From contig CAAGAN010000003.1 of assembly GCA_900767825.1 (NCBI GenBank), positions 1 through 14,172 of the forward strand: a DNA stretch of 14,172 bases, in the 5' to 3' direction. Under the pieces are notes generated by a model. That model saw only the letters and a list, made by a program, of their open reading frames with translations. It was not told the DNA's origin and ran no database searches. The position numbers and the translations under genes were made by a program. Shown here in pieces: positions 1 to 7,090 of this stretch; the stretch's first letter is position 1, and each line of letters opens with the position of its first letter. Source of the DNA: Bacilli bacterium. Its GTDB lineage: Bacteria; Bacillota_I; Bacilli_A; RFN20; CAG-826.

Positions 1-20
1 GGACCACCACGTACCAAAAC

Positions 21-74
21 AATGTTAACCTCAGAAAGGTCTTTTGTTGCTCCCTTTCTATGAGCGTTAACATT
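21..74. repeat. Imperfect inverted repeat / hairpin
   Basis: AATGTTAAC at 21-29 pairs with GTTAACATT at 66-74, and AGAAAGG at 33-39 pairs with CCTTTCT at 53-59. A CTC/GAG match between them leaves only small bulges, about 19 pairs in all around a 13-nt loop. On the minus strand the outer arm overlaps an extended -10 motif (TGGTATAAT, 80 to 72), and the inner arm contains the purine-rich AAAGGGAG. It could be a regulatory leader hairpin of a gene left of the window, or the end of a mobile element. Confidence 0.6.
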
Positions 75-158
75 ATACCATGTGCCTAAAAATCATCACC
101 CGTTTGCAAATAACGTTTTTTATTATTTAGAAGATCTAAGTGTCCATTATATATATTG

Positions 159-257
159 AACGAAATAAAAAAAGTGGATCCATCTACTTATATTTATGAT
201 GACATTACCGATAAATTCATGAAAATAGATGAATATATCGAATTTATAAATGAATAA
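159..257 (+). pseudogene. Possible gene remnant (33 codons, no start)
   Basis: An open frame ends at TAA 255-257 and encodes an acidic peptide rich in Asp, Glu, Ile and Tyr, ending ...KIDEYIEFINE. It has protein-like composition but no ATG or ribosome binding site at its upstream end; the frame extends a few codons further upstream (to about 138) without a start. I do not recognise the family. It may be the tail of a decayed gene next to the island, or chance in AT-rich DNA. Confidence 0.2.
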
Positions 258-452
258 AGGAATTAAGTGACGATTGATGATGAAAGCAGTGGAGTTCTGT
301 AGACTTCATTAATAGTGCGGCTTTTCAGGTTTAATGTTTAGTCTTTGCTTTTACTCTTTCGTCCCATCTTGGCAAGTTGAGATTTTCTTATAAGTAATGC
401 TTCTTATTTTGCCTTATATGATCTTAATTATGAAATGTCTAATTTAATAATG

Positions 453-947
453 CTACTTCTTGCTTATGAGCATTTTATATTCATTGAACAATTCTTTTTC
501 TATTTTGTTCCCGTATTTGTTAAAGAAAAATTCTTCATCATCTTCAGCTTTGTCTTTAATGTCATATCGTTTCCTCATGAAACAACGAAGATCAATAAGA
601 AAATTCCATTTAAACCACTCGGCATTTTTTAAAACAGTTTTATCCGATTTTTCTAAAAAATGAATTATTCTATTTTCTATTGATTCAATTGATTCTTTAC
701 TATCCCATAAATCATAATGAATATTTGAATTATAGTATCCTTCTTCAGGGCTTATTATTCCAAACCAATGATTAAATCTACTATACAGTTCGTCTGTGAT
801 AGTTCCATTTTCTTGGGCTTTTTTAATTGAAAGTAACGTTTTGTAATAATAATCGCTACAAATGTTTCTTCCTGGACTTTTCTTGTGTTGTTCTATTAAT
901 TGATCAAGCCATTCCATGCTTGAAAATAAAGAGAATTTGGTTTTCAT
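453..947 (-). CDS. Hypothetical protein, 164 aa, coupled to FtsH-like gene
   Basis: I do not recognise this family. The product is soluble, charged and rich in aromatic residues, with no signal peptide or membrane segment. It reads as mostly helical, and a cluster of acidic residues (KAEDDEEFFF) lies near residues 133-142. The start is well supported: AGGAGG lies 8 nt before the ATG and overlaps the TAG stop of the upstream gene, so the two are almost certainly translationally coupled. That tight link suggests a partner, substrate adaptor or immunity/toxin component for the AAA/zinc protease. No terminator is obvious after its TAG stop. Presence of the gene is clear; function is open. Confidence 0.8.
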   Translation of the reverse strand: MKTKFSLFSSMEWLDQLIEQHKKSPGRNICSDYYYKTLLSIKKAQENGTITDELYSRFNHWFGIISPEEGYYNSNIHYDLWDSKESIESIENRIIHFLEKSDKTVLKNAEWFKWNFLIDLRCFMRKRYDIKDKAEDDEEFFFNKYGNKIEKELFNEYKMLISKK

Positions 948-959
948 TCTATATTCCTC

Positions 960-2210
960 CTAATGATTAGATTTATTATTTTCGTCTAGTAAAATAGACC
1001 ATTGACTATTGTTGATAGATTTGTTTTTTAGTAAATATTCGGCTATTTTCTTAATTTCCTTGATATATTTCTTGAGTTGTCTTTTAACAAGTCTGTGATT
1101 TTTAATTAGAAATTTGGATACTCTTTTATCGAAATTTTCAATTCGATAATTAGATATCTTTCCATTGCTTTGTAATTCGCTTCTTCTGCAATACAAATCT
1201 ATTTTATAAATGCAGTCCCTATTCAATAATTGGAAGGCAATATCGTTAGCCTCTTCTATGTCTTCATGGCTACCTATATCGTGATATCCCATTAAGAGTT
1301 CTTCAGCGACTAAACCCGCTAAACATCCACGCAGGTGTTCTAGTCTTTCTTCTAGGCTTATACGATCATTTAGGTCTTTATAAACTGTAGTGCCACCAAA
1401 TTTATCGAAGTAAATTCTTAAAAACTTCTTATTCTTGCAGTATTTTCGCAAATATAATGCATGCCCGGCTTCGTGGATACATGCTTGAAAAGGGATGGAT
1501 TCAATATCGTTTTCTAATGATCCGGATTTCACAAAATCAATAATTTTCAATAGTTCATCTATAGAGCAACCATTTGGATATTTTAAGCACGCCGTAGCAA
1601 ATGAAAGCTTTATTTTACTAATTGGAGTACGCTTTAAATTATCGCTAAGTTCATCTATTTCATCATCGTTGAAATTTAAAAATGTGTCCTTGCTAAAGCC
1701 TTTTAGTATATCCTTTAAGTCATTTTTGCCTTTCAAGGAAACCAAAAACTCTCTATCGAATCTTCCTTCTCTTCTTAATGATTCAGGCAAATCAAATAAA
1801 TCATTAGCAGTTGCTAAAGTTAAGATGCTTTCGTTATTATCTAACCCATCTAACTGCGTCTGGAGAATTCTTGTTATTCTTTCACTTTTATTAACTAAAT
1901 GGTCTATTTCATCGATAATCACGATTGCATTTGCTTCATTTCTAGCCTTTTCATAACAACTTATTATTTCGTTTTCTAAGTTATCGCTATTTCCTTCAAT
2001 TACAAATACTGGATAATTAAATGACTTTGAATATTCTCTAACTATGTGTGTCTTTCCTGCTCCAGGTATCCCATAAAATAGAAGTCCTTTTGGAAGTAAT
2101 CTTTTCCTTTTATCTGTTTTATCACAACTAAAATACCAGTCTTGTATTTCTTTTAATTCCTTTTTTATAAGTGAATAGCCGTATACATTTTCTAAAAAAC
2201 TGTTAGTCAT
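960..2210 (-). CDS. Soluble FtsH-like AAA ATPase / M41-type zinc metalloprotease
   Basis: The protein combines an AAA ATPase with a zinc protease in FtsH order, but at 416 residues it lacks FtsH's N-terminal membrane anchor, so it should be cytosolic. Visible motifs are Walker A GIPGAGKT (47-54), Walker B IIDEID (98-103), an SRH region with arginine fingers in LRREGRFDR (145-153), the zinc site HEAGH (246-250), an AEEL segment (302-305) and a likely third zinc ligand D317 in GSHEDIEEA. The FtsH pore-loop aromatic motif (FVG type) is not evident: the segment after SDN is short. I start at 2210 rather than 2225 because AAAGGA lies 6 nt before this ATG. A terminator hairpin sits just upstream, and the 164-residue gene is coupled downstream. 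An ATP-driven protease is likely; substrates are unknown, and a defence role is inferred from context. Confidence 0.88.
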   Translation of the reverse strand: MTNSFLENVYGYSLIKKELKEIQDWYFSCDKTDKRKRLLPKGLLFYGIPGAGKTHIVREYSKSFNYPVFVIEGNSDNLENEIISCYEKARNEANAIVIIDEIDHLVNKSERITRILQTQLDGLDNNESILTLATANDLFDLPESLRREGRFDREFLVSLKGKNDLKDILKGFSKDTFLNFNDDEIDELSDNLKRTPISKIKLSFATACLKYPNGCSIDELLKIIDFVKSGSLENDIESIPFQACIHEAGHALYLRKYCKNKKFLRIYFDKFGGTTVYKDLNDRISLEERLEHLRGCLAGLVAEELLMGYHDIGSHEDIEEANDIAFQLLNRDCIYKIDLYCRRSELQSNGKISNYRIENFDKRVSKFLIKNHRLVKRQLKKYIKEIKKIAEYLLKNKSINNSQWSILLDENNKSNH

Positions 2211-2240
2211 TTTTCTTCCTTTCATCTATTAAATTGTAAT

Positions 2241-2269
2241 AAAAAAGCCGTCCTTTTTTCTGGACGGCT
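2241..2269 (-). terminator. Terminator between nuclease and FtsH-like genes
   Basis: Read on the minus strand, AGCCGTCC pairs perfectly with GGACGGCT across an 8-nt loop and is followed by six T's. It lies 17 nt after the stop of the nuclease gene and about 20 nt before the ribosome binding site of the FtsH-like gene. Transcription of the downstream pair therefore needs read-through or a promoter inside the nuclease gene. Confidence 0.85.
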
Positions 2270-2286
2270 ACGTTGATAAGCAATTT

Positions 2287-3405
2287 TTATTTTCGATTTA
2301 ATTGTGAGAATATTTCTAGATATTTGGCTATTTCTTTTTCCCATCTATCATCTTTGACTATATCTTCCTTTTTAATTTTAACTGATGAAATAGTTTGGGC
2401 TTTGGGAGAATCCATTTTTCTACATTTGATGCCATTTGCATTTAGCAAACCTTTCAGGTCGTCATTTACTCCTGAAGGTTCGATTTCTGAATATAGATCT
2501 TTAGAAAGTTCATTTGATTTATTTTTCCAAGTCCAGTTGCACTTTTGGTCACTATAGAATTTATATGTAATATGTGTGTAAATAATGACATTTTTATTTT
2601 TGTTGCCAGGTCTAAAAATAAATTCAATAAGCGGGTAGCATAAATTTAAATCGAAGAAATCATTTGGTTTAGATTTTTTTGGGTCTAAATATTTTTTATT
2701 ATCCAATTTATAGTAAACTCTAAACCAAATATATCTTCCTAGGTATGTTCCATCTTCAGTAGCGATGCGATTTTTGTATTTATCTAGGACATTGCTCTCA
2801 AGTACTTTCTTTTTAAAATACGAAGCAGCTTGATTGAAATTCCAATTTTCAGCATCGTTAATATTTGGCAAATCCGATAAATCGCTTAATACTTGTTTAA
2901 CGTGAAGAGAATAGTATTTCAAAACCAAGTTATCTGAATTTGTAAATTCGCTAAAAATGGAGGAAATGGTTTCGATATCCATTATTTTCCATTTATTATT
3001 TTTAGTAATTCTTTCTCTTTCTTCATTGCCCACAAACTGAGTTTTGTAAAAAATCCTGTATTTATATTTTTGGTCATTCCATTTATCAATTTCACCATCA
3101 TATTTTTCTAATTGATTATGTTCAGAAGAGTTCGTCTTATCTTCGATTACAAAAGTAGCGACTTTGTTTTGCCCAACATACACATCTGCGCCAACATCCA
3201 TGTTTTTATATTGAGCCCACGTTTTTACCTCAGTTATTTTATTAATATCAAGTGGTTGATCAGGGAATAATTTGACCATTTCTGATAAAAGTTTCTTTGA
3301 TGCAACGCCTACTGCTGGGTCATTAAAGTTTTCTAAAAGCCATCTTAGAAAAGCATCTTGTGATAATTCTTTAGTCGCGAAATCAAATAAATTTTTAGTC
3401 TCCAT
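2287..3405 (-). CDS. PD-(D/E)XK nuclease superfamily protein
   Basis: The 372-residue product resembles the PD-(D/E)XK nuclease group often annotated PDDEXK_4. It begins with a helix of the type FATKELSQDAFLRWLL. The core reads D70-x3-D74 in a strand, then VIEDK (E88-x-K90), then a following Gln in HNQLEKY (residue 98), as expected for motifs D, ExK and the trailing Q. The remaining 250 or so residues contain several aromatic-rich strand segments and probably bind substrate. There is no membrane segment. The start has AAGGAG about 8 nt upstream, inside the regulator gene, and overlaps that gene by 11 bp, so the two are co-translated. DNA or RNA cleavage is predicted from the motifs. Given the WYL regulator beside it, a restriction-like or abortive role is plausible but inferred. 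Confidence 0.8.
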   Translation of the reverse strand: METKNLFDFATKELSQDAFLRWLLENFNDPAVGVASKKLLSEMVKLFPDQPLDINKITEVKTWAQYKNMDVGADVYVGQNKVATFVIEDKTNSSEHNQLEKYDGEIDKWNDQKYKYRIFYKTQFVGNEERERITKNNKWKIMDIETISSIFSEFTNSDNLVLKYYSLHVKQVLSDLSDLPNINDAENWNFNQAASYFKKKVLESNVLDKYKNRIATEDGTYLGRYIWFRVYYKLDNKKYLDPKKSKPNDFFDLNLCYPLIEFIFRPGNKNKNVIIYTHITYKFYSDQKCNWTWKNKSNELSKDLYSEIEPSGVNDDLKGLLNANGIKCRKMDSPKAQTISSVKIKKEDIVKDDRWEKEIAKYLEIFSQLNRK

Positions 3406-4396
3406 CTTGGTATCTCCTTGTTGCGTCTATTAACCCCTTTTTAATTTTCTCTACTAACGATAGTGGTGATAAGACTGTTACACAATCAGAGTATTGCATA
3501 ATCCAGTAATATAAAGCCTTTTTATCACCTTTTATTGTTGCGATTATTTTCTCGTCTTTAAAATGTACTTTTGCATTATCCCCAAACCAGTCTTTTACTA
3601 TTTCAATAGCCCATTCACCATCTAGAATTATTTTTGCATCGATAACTTCCTCATTGAATAAATAGACATGTTCGTTTAAATATTTAGAAATAGAAAAGTC
3701 TTTTGGTCCATCTTTTAGATCTTTTAATTGCTTAATTGGCCAATCATCTTTAATAGCAATATTCGCCATTTTATCAATTCTAAATAACTGCAATGATCGA
3801 TATTTTTCTCTATAGTTGCATAGTAAATAATACCTTCCATAATTATTGATTAGATAGTAGGGGGAAACGATGTATTCATAACCATTATTACGATATATCT
3901 CATTACCGTTTTTATCATAGGTCAAATATTGAAACCCAACCCTTTTGCCCTTACTAATTGATTCATTAATTATTGATACATTATATAAAGCGGTTTTATT
4001 TGTAGAACGATTAATTTCGTTAGATTTATATATGTATGAATAGTCCTTTCTCTGGTATTTGCTAAAACAAGACGATACTTCTTCGGCCATCCGTTTGGCT
4101 TCTTTTCCGTCTATGCTTTTACTTGAAAATATCGCATCTATTAAAAAACTAGCCTCTGATGGATCAAAAGTTCTAGATAATAAAGCAAAACCACCTTTTG
4201 GTCCTTTAGCTATATCGTAATCTAATTCTTCTAAGAGCTGCAAAGATGAGCCAATAGCCTTCCTTTCTAAATCAATTCCATAAAGTTGGCTAATCTTAGC
4301 AGCAATTTGGGGTTGAGTTAGATAATGATTGTCATCGGTATATTCTTCTAATACTTTTAAAACCAAAAGTATGGAACTCTTTTTGTTTTGAATCAT
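3395..4396 (-). CDS. WYL-domain transcriptional regulator
   Basis: The 333-residue protein has the YafY/PafC-like layout. An N-terminal winged helix-turn-helix covers about residues 8-75 (YLTQPQIAAKIS, then an RKAIGSSLQLLEEL recognition region). A WYL domain spans about 137-215, with SPYYLINNYGRYYLLC and the ligand-binding Arg in LFRIDKM, and a WCX-type C-terminal domain spans about 247-330. WYL domains are thought to sense nucleic acid or nucleotide ligands, and such regulators commonly control phage-defence operons. The start has GGGAGG 6 nt before the ATG. It overlaps the nuclease gene downstream by 11 bp, so it is the first gene of the operon and a likely autoregulator. Family assignment is firm; ligand and operator are unknown. 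Confidence 0.9.
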   Translation of the reverse strand: MIQNKKSSILLVLKVLEEYTDDNHYLTQPQIAAKISQLYGIDLERKAIGSSLQLLEELDYDIAKGPKGGFALLSRTFDPSEASFLIDAIFSSKSIDGKEAKRMAEEVSSCFSKYQRKDYSYIYKSNEINRSTNKTALYNVSIINESISKGKRVGFQYLTYDKNGNEIYRNNGYEYIVSPYYLINNYGRYYLLCNYREKYRSLQLFRIDKMANIAIKDDWPIKQLKDLKDGPKDFSISKYLNEHVYLFNEEVIDAKIILDGEWAIEIVKDWFGDNAKVHFKDEKIIATIKGDKKALYYWIMQYSDCVTVLSPLSLVEKIKKGLIDATRRYQDGD

Positions 4397-4490
4397 TTTG
4401 CCTCCCTTCTATCAATTTCTTTATAGCGATAAATTTTATTTTAAGAAACTTAATTTATTGGTTATTTTTTGCCTCCATTGTTGTAATTAT

Positions 4491-4499
4491 ATTATACCA
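4491..4499 (-). promoter_or_regulatory. Extended -10 promoter of the WYL operon
   Basis: On the minus strand TGGTATAAT gives a perfect TATAAT with the TG extension, and the -35 region is poor (TGTCCC at 17-nt spacing). Transcription would begin near 4484 and leave a leader of about 88 nt before the WYL start. The leader contains GGAGGCAAAA twice: once as the real ribosome binding site and once about 65 nt upstream, where it overlaps a seven-codon frame starting ATGGAGGCA. Confidence 0.6.
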
Positions 4500-4605
4500 G
4501 AAGTACGTTTTTTGGGACATCTGAACATTATTTAATGAAATGGAATATTTATCTAGGGGGTAGGGGAGTTTTTGTATTTTTATATATGTTCGTCTATTAC
4601 TCATA

Positions 4606-4633
4606 AATAAAAAAGTACCGATTACTCGGCACT
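4606..4633 (-). terminator. Terminator of the Fic gene
   Basis: On the minus strand AGTGCCGA pairs with TCGGTACT (one G-U pair) around a GTAA tetraloop and is followed by TTTTTATTT. It lies about 40 nt beyond the Fic stop codon, so the Fic gene is a separate transcription unit from the WYL operon. Confidence 0.85.
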
Positions 4634-4671
4634 AATCATTCAAGCCGTTATTCATAACTAACTGATAACCT

Positions 4672-5526
4672 TTATTCAGTTTCTTCATAGTAATAGGATG
4701 TATCAATACCTTTCATAAATAGTTCCCTGTTATCAATTTCATCTGACAAAGCAGCTTTTAATAATGCTTTAATTTTAGTATCAGAAACAGGACTATCTTT
4801 CATAGCATCAAAATAGTCTTTTTTATCAATTTTTGCCCAATCAATACATTGCTTTAGTTCTTTAATAAATATTAAATCGAGCCAAATCCTGGTTGCACGT
4901 CCATTCCCTTCCATAAATGGGTGAGCAATATTCATCTCTATATATTTTTCTACTATTTCATTAAATGTAGATTGAGGCATTTTATCAATTTGCAAAAGAG
5001 TCTGAGGTAAAAAATCGCCATTAGCGAAAACAAAACCACCTTTTGAAATTGTCTTTGTCCTTATTTTTCCAGCAAAGTCATATAAACCTTCAAATAAATA
5101 CGCATGTATTTTCTGCAAAGAAATGGTTTTCCCAACTTCATCTTCATTAATCAAGTTTGTTTTATAAAGCTGATATGCTTTTCTTTTGCTTTGCTCATCA
5201 AGAGGATCCAAGCTTCCATTAATCCAACTTTCGAATTTTGGATTTATCGAAGAACGTATAATAAAACGTAACTTGCGGATACCGTTTTCATTAATTGCAT
5301 CTGATAGATATTGTTTATTATCATCGGCATATATTTTAAGTTGTCTACAAAATGTATTCATCTCAGGATGTCTTCTTTTTAAGGCATTCCAATAAATACG
5401 AGGGTTATTAGAATCTGTAATAACAGAAATGATATCGACTGCTGAATACCACCATTTAGAGTTCTCTTCATCCCAGATTGCACGAACTTTTTTATCTAAA
5501 AAATATCTTATTGAATGTTTAACCAT
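4672..5526 (-). CDS. BRO-N domain / Fic adenylyltransferase fusion
   Basis: The 284-residue protein joins two domains. Residues 1 to about 105 resemble the BRO-N/antirepressor domain common in phages and mobile elements (WWYSAVDIISVI, then NPRIYWNALKRR). Residues about 115-284 form a Fic domain with the intact active-site motif HPFMEGNGRATR. The family transfers AMP or related groups from nucleotides to protein hydroxyls. The C-terminus carries SYYYE (277-281), matching the S-x3-E inhibitory helix of class III Fic proteins, so activity is probably self-restrained. No antitoxin gene is adjacent, consistent with built-in inhibition. No clear ribosome binding site precedes the ATG. The gene stands alone between its own terminator and the initiator tRNA gene. 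Fic function is firm; the protein target is unknown. Confidence 0.88.
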   Translation of the reverse strand: MVKHSIRYFLDKKVRAIWDEENSKWWYSAVDIISVITDSNNPRIYWNALKRRHPEMNTFCRQLKIYADDNKQYLSDAINENGIRKLRFIIRSSINPKFESWINGSLDPLDEQSKRKAYQLYKTNLINEDEVGKTISLQKIHAYLFEGLYDFAGKIRTKTISKGGFVFANGDFLPQTLLQIDKMPQSTFNEIVEKYIEMNIAHPFMEGNGRATRIWLDLIFIKELKQCIDWAKIDKKDYFDAMKDSPVSDTKIKALLKAALSDEIDNRELFMKGIDTSYYYEETE

Positions 5527-5535
5527 GAAAATACG

Positions 5536-5564
5536 ATAACATTAAAGTATTCAGCTGTCTACAA
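5536..5564 (-). promoter_or_regulatory. Candidate promoter of the Fic gene
   Basis: On the minus strand TTGTAG (5564-5559) and TGTTAT (5541-5536) are 17 nt apart. Transcription would start close to the ATG at 5526, leaving almost no leader, which fits the lack of a ribosome binding site. Confidence 0.4.
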
Positions 5565-5592
5565 AGTGTATACAACTTAGCAAAAAGCAAAC

Positions 5593-5619
5593 AAAAACCG
5601 GAATCTATTTAGTTCCGGT
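5593..5619 (-). terminator. Terminator after initiator tRNA
   Basis: On the minus strand ACCGGAA pairs with TTCCGGT across a 9-nt loop and is followed by a run of T's. It starts about 12 nt after the encoded CCA end of the tRNA and separates it from the Fic gene. Confidence 0.85.
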
Positions 5620-5631
5620 ATAATGTGCAAG

Positions 5632-5708
5632 TGGTTGCGGGAGATGGATTTGAACCACCGACCTCCAGGTTATGGGCCTGGCGAGCTACCAAGCTGCTCC
5701 ATCCCGCG
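5632..5708 (-). tRNA. Initiator tRNA-fMet (CAT), with C33 anticodon loop
   Basis: The 77-nt gene folds into a full cloverleaf with encoded CCA. Initiator hallmarks are present: the unpaired C1-A72 end and the A11-U24 pair in the D stem. The anticodon stem is CCAGG/CCTGG, so only two of the usual three G-C pairs next to the loop remain, the third being A29-U41. The seven-base loop is CCCATAA, giving C at position 33 instead of the nearly universal U33. It has its own promoter and terminator. Confidence 0.95.
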
Positions 5709-5731
5709 ATGCTTTGCCTTTCGGCTTGATT

Positions 5732-5760
5732 AATATACTCTTAGATAAATATGGTTGCAA
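5732..5760 (-). promoter_or_regulatory. Promoter of initiator tRNA
   Basis: On the minus strand TTGCAA (5760-5755) and TATATT (5737-5732) are separated by exactly 17 nt. They are placed to start transcription about 15-20 nt before the tRNA. Confidence 0.7.
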
Positions 5761-5931
5761 GTGTTAGTTTTTCTAAAAAAGTCCCTAGCAATGATAATTT
5801 ATCCTTATATATACCTTATTATTATATTTATACATATTGTATCCATTTGTAGTCTAATGAAACCCATATTCCTAAAACTAGTAGAAGAAGTAACTTATCT
5901 TATGTAAAATACCCCTAGGAAAAATTTAATT

Positions 5932-7089
5932 ATGACTATTACTTTTGTTTGCGATGTGCTAGGGGAAGAAAATAATGGCACGACTATCGCCACCATGAAT
6001 GTTATTAGGGCCATGAAGGAGAAAGGACATACTGTTCGTATAGTCTGTCCAGACGAAGATAAAATTGGAAAAGAAGGATATTATGTTATCCATCCAGTTA
6101 ACTTCGGCGTCTTCAATAATTATGTAAAAAAGAATGGGGTAGTGCTTTCTTCTACTAAAGATATGGATATAGTAAAAGAAGCCTTGACCGGGGCAGATAT
6201 AGTTCATTTTAATTTCTGTGGATTCTTATCTTGTGCAGTTGTTGATATAGCACATTCCATGGGCATACCTTGCACGGCTAGTTTACATACCCAAGCCGAG
6301 AATTTTACAAACCATTTCGGACTAGACCATTCTGAAGTTATTAATGATGGATTATATAAATTCCTTTATAAGAAATTATTCTCTAAAGTCGATGCAATCC
6401 ATTATCCATCTAAATTTATCCATGATTTATTCGAGAAGAAGAATAAATTCCATGGGAAAGGATATGTAATATCTAATGGGATACAAAGCTATTTCAAAAG
6501 GATAGAACAGACCCGTCCAGTAGAATTAGAAAATAAATATGTAATCGTCTATACGGCTAGATATTCAAAAGAAAAGGTCCATAAGGTCTTAGTAAAGGCC
6601 ATGAAATATTCTAAGCATAGGAAAGATATAATTCTTATTCTCCCTGGGGCTGGTCCACTTGAAAACAAGATAAGGAAGTGGGGAAAGAAATATTGCGTGA
6701 ACCCACCTGTATTAGGATTCCATTCTAGGGAAGAAATGGTAAAGATACTTAACCTAGCTGATTTATATTGCCATGTTGGTAGAGTTGATATCGAGCCAGT
6801 ATCTTGTCTTGAAGCCATCTCTGTTGGCATTTGTCCAGTTTTAACTGATTCAAAATTATCTAGCGTTTCTTCTTTTGCTATCGATGAACGCAATATATTC
6901 AAGCACGGCAACTCAAAAGACCTAGCCTTAAAAATTGATTATTGGCTAGACCATGAACAAGAAAGAAAACAATGTGCCGATTCTTATCTAGGGTTTGCCA
7001 AAAGATTTGATTTTGCTACCTCGATGAACAAAATGGAAAGCATGTTCCTAGAAACAATCAAAAAATATAAAGAAAAACAAAAGAAATAA
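5932..7089 (+). CDS. GT4-type glycosyltransferase, probably glycolipid synthesis
   Basis: The 385-residue protein has the GT-B fold of family GT4. Its N-terminal Rossmann half contains a GTTIATMNVIRAMKEKGH-type donor/acceptor loop, and the C-terminal half has RYSKEK (210-215), the LPGAGPL turn and the nucleotide-sugar segment VDIEPVSCLEA. The usual E-x7-E pair reads D286-x7-E294, with an extra E288. It has no signal or clear membrane span; such enzymes usually sit on the inner membrane face and glucosylate or mannosylate diacylglycerol or other lipids. The next gene, an acyltransferase, starts two bases after its stop, which supports a lipid acceptor. A weak AGGA precedes the ATG by 11 nt. 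Retaining glycosyltransferase is firm; donor and acceptor are inferred. Confidence 0.88.
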   Translation: MTITFVCDVLGEENNGTTIATMNVIRAMKEKGHTVRIVCPDEDKIGKEGYYVIHPVNFGVFNNYVKKNGVVLSSTKDMDIVKEALTGADIVHFNFCGFLSCAVVDIAHSMGIPCTASLHTQAENFTNHFGLDHSEVINDGLYKFLYKKLFSKVDAIHYPSKFIHDLFEKKNKFHGKGYVISNGIQSYFKRIEQTRPVELENKYVIVYTARYSKEKVHKVLVKAMKYSKHRKDIILILPGAGPLENKIRKWGKKYCVNPPVLGFHSREEMVKILNLADLYCHVGRVDIEPVSCLEAISVGICPVLTDSKLSSVSSFAIDERNIFKHGNSKDLALKIDYWLDHEQERKQCADSYLGFAKRFDFATSMNKMESMFLETIKKYKEKQKK

Positions 7090-7090
7090 A

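Larger units (their letters stand above)
1..452. other. Left-edge region without a convincing gene
   Basis: No reading frame with a start, ribosome binding site and recognisable product is visible here. It contains a strong imperfect inverted repeat near the left edge and an ATG-less open stretch ending at 257 that may be a gene remnant; both are listed separately. It also forms the 3' flank of the minus-strand operon ending at 453, but I see no hairpin with a T-tract that would terminate that operon. A frame running off the left edge on the minus strand is too short to judge. Confidence 0.6.

Noticed and set aside
1..74. Minus-strand frame ending ...IVLVRGGP, recalling ribosomal protein S12 (VVLVRGG)
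   Set aside because: The match is only a few residues; the flanking sequence does not follow S12 and there is no start codon or continuation in the window.
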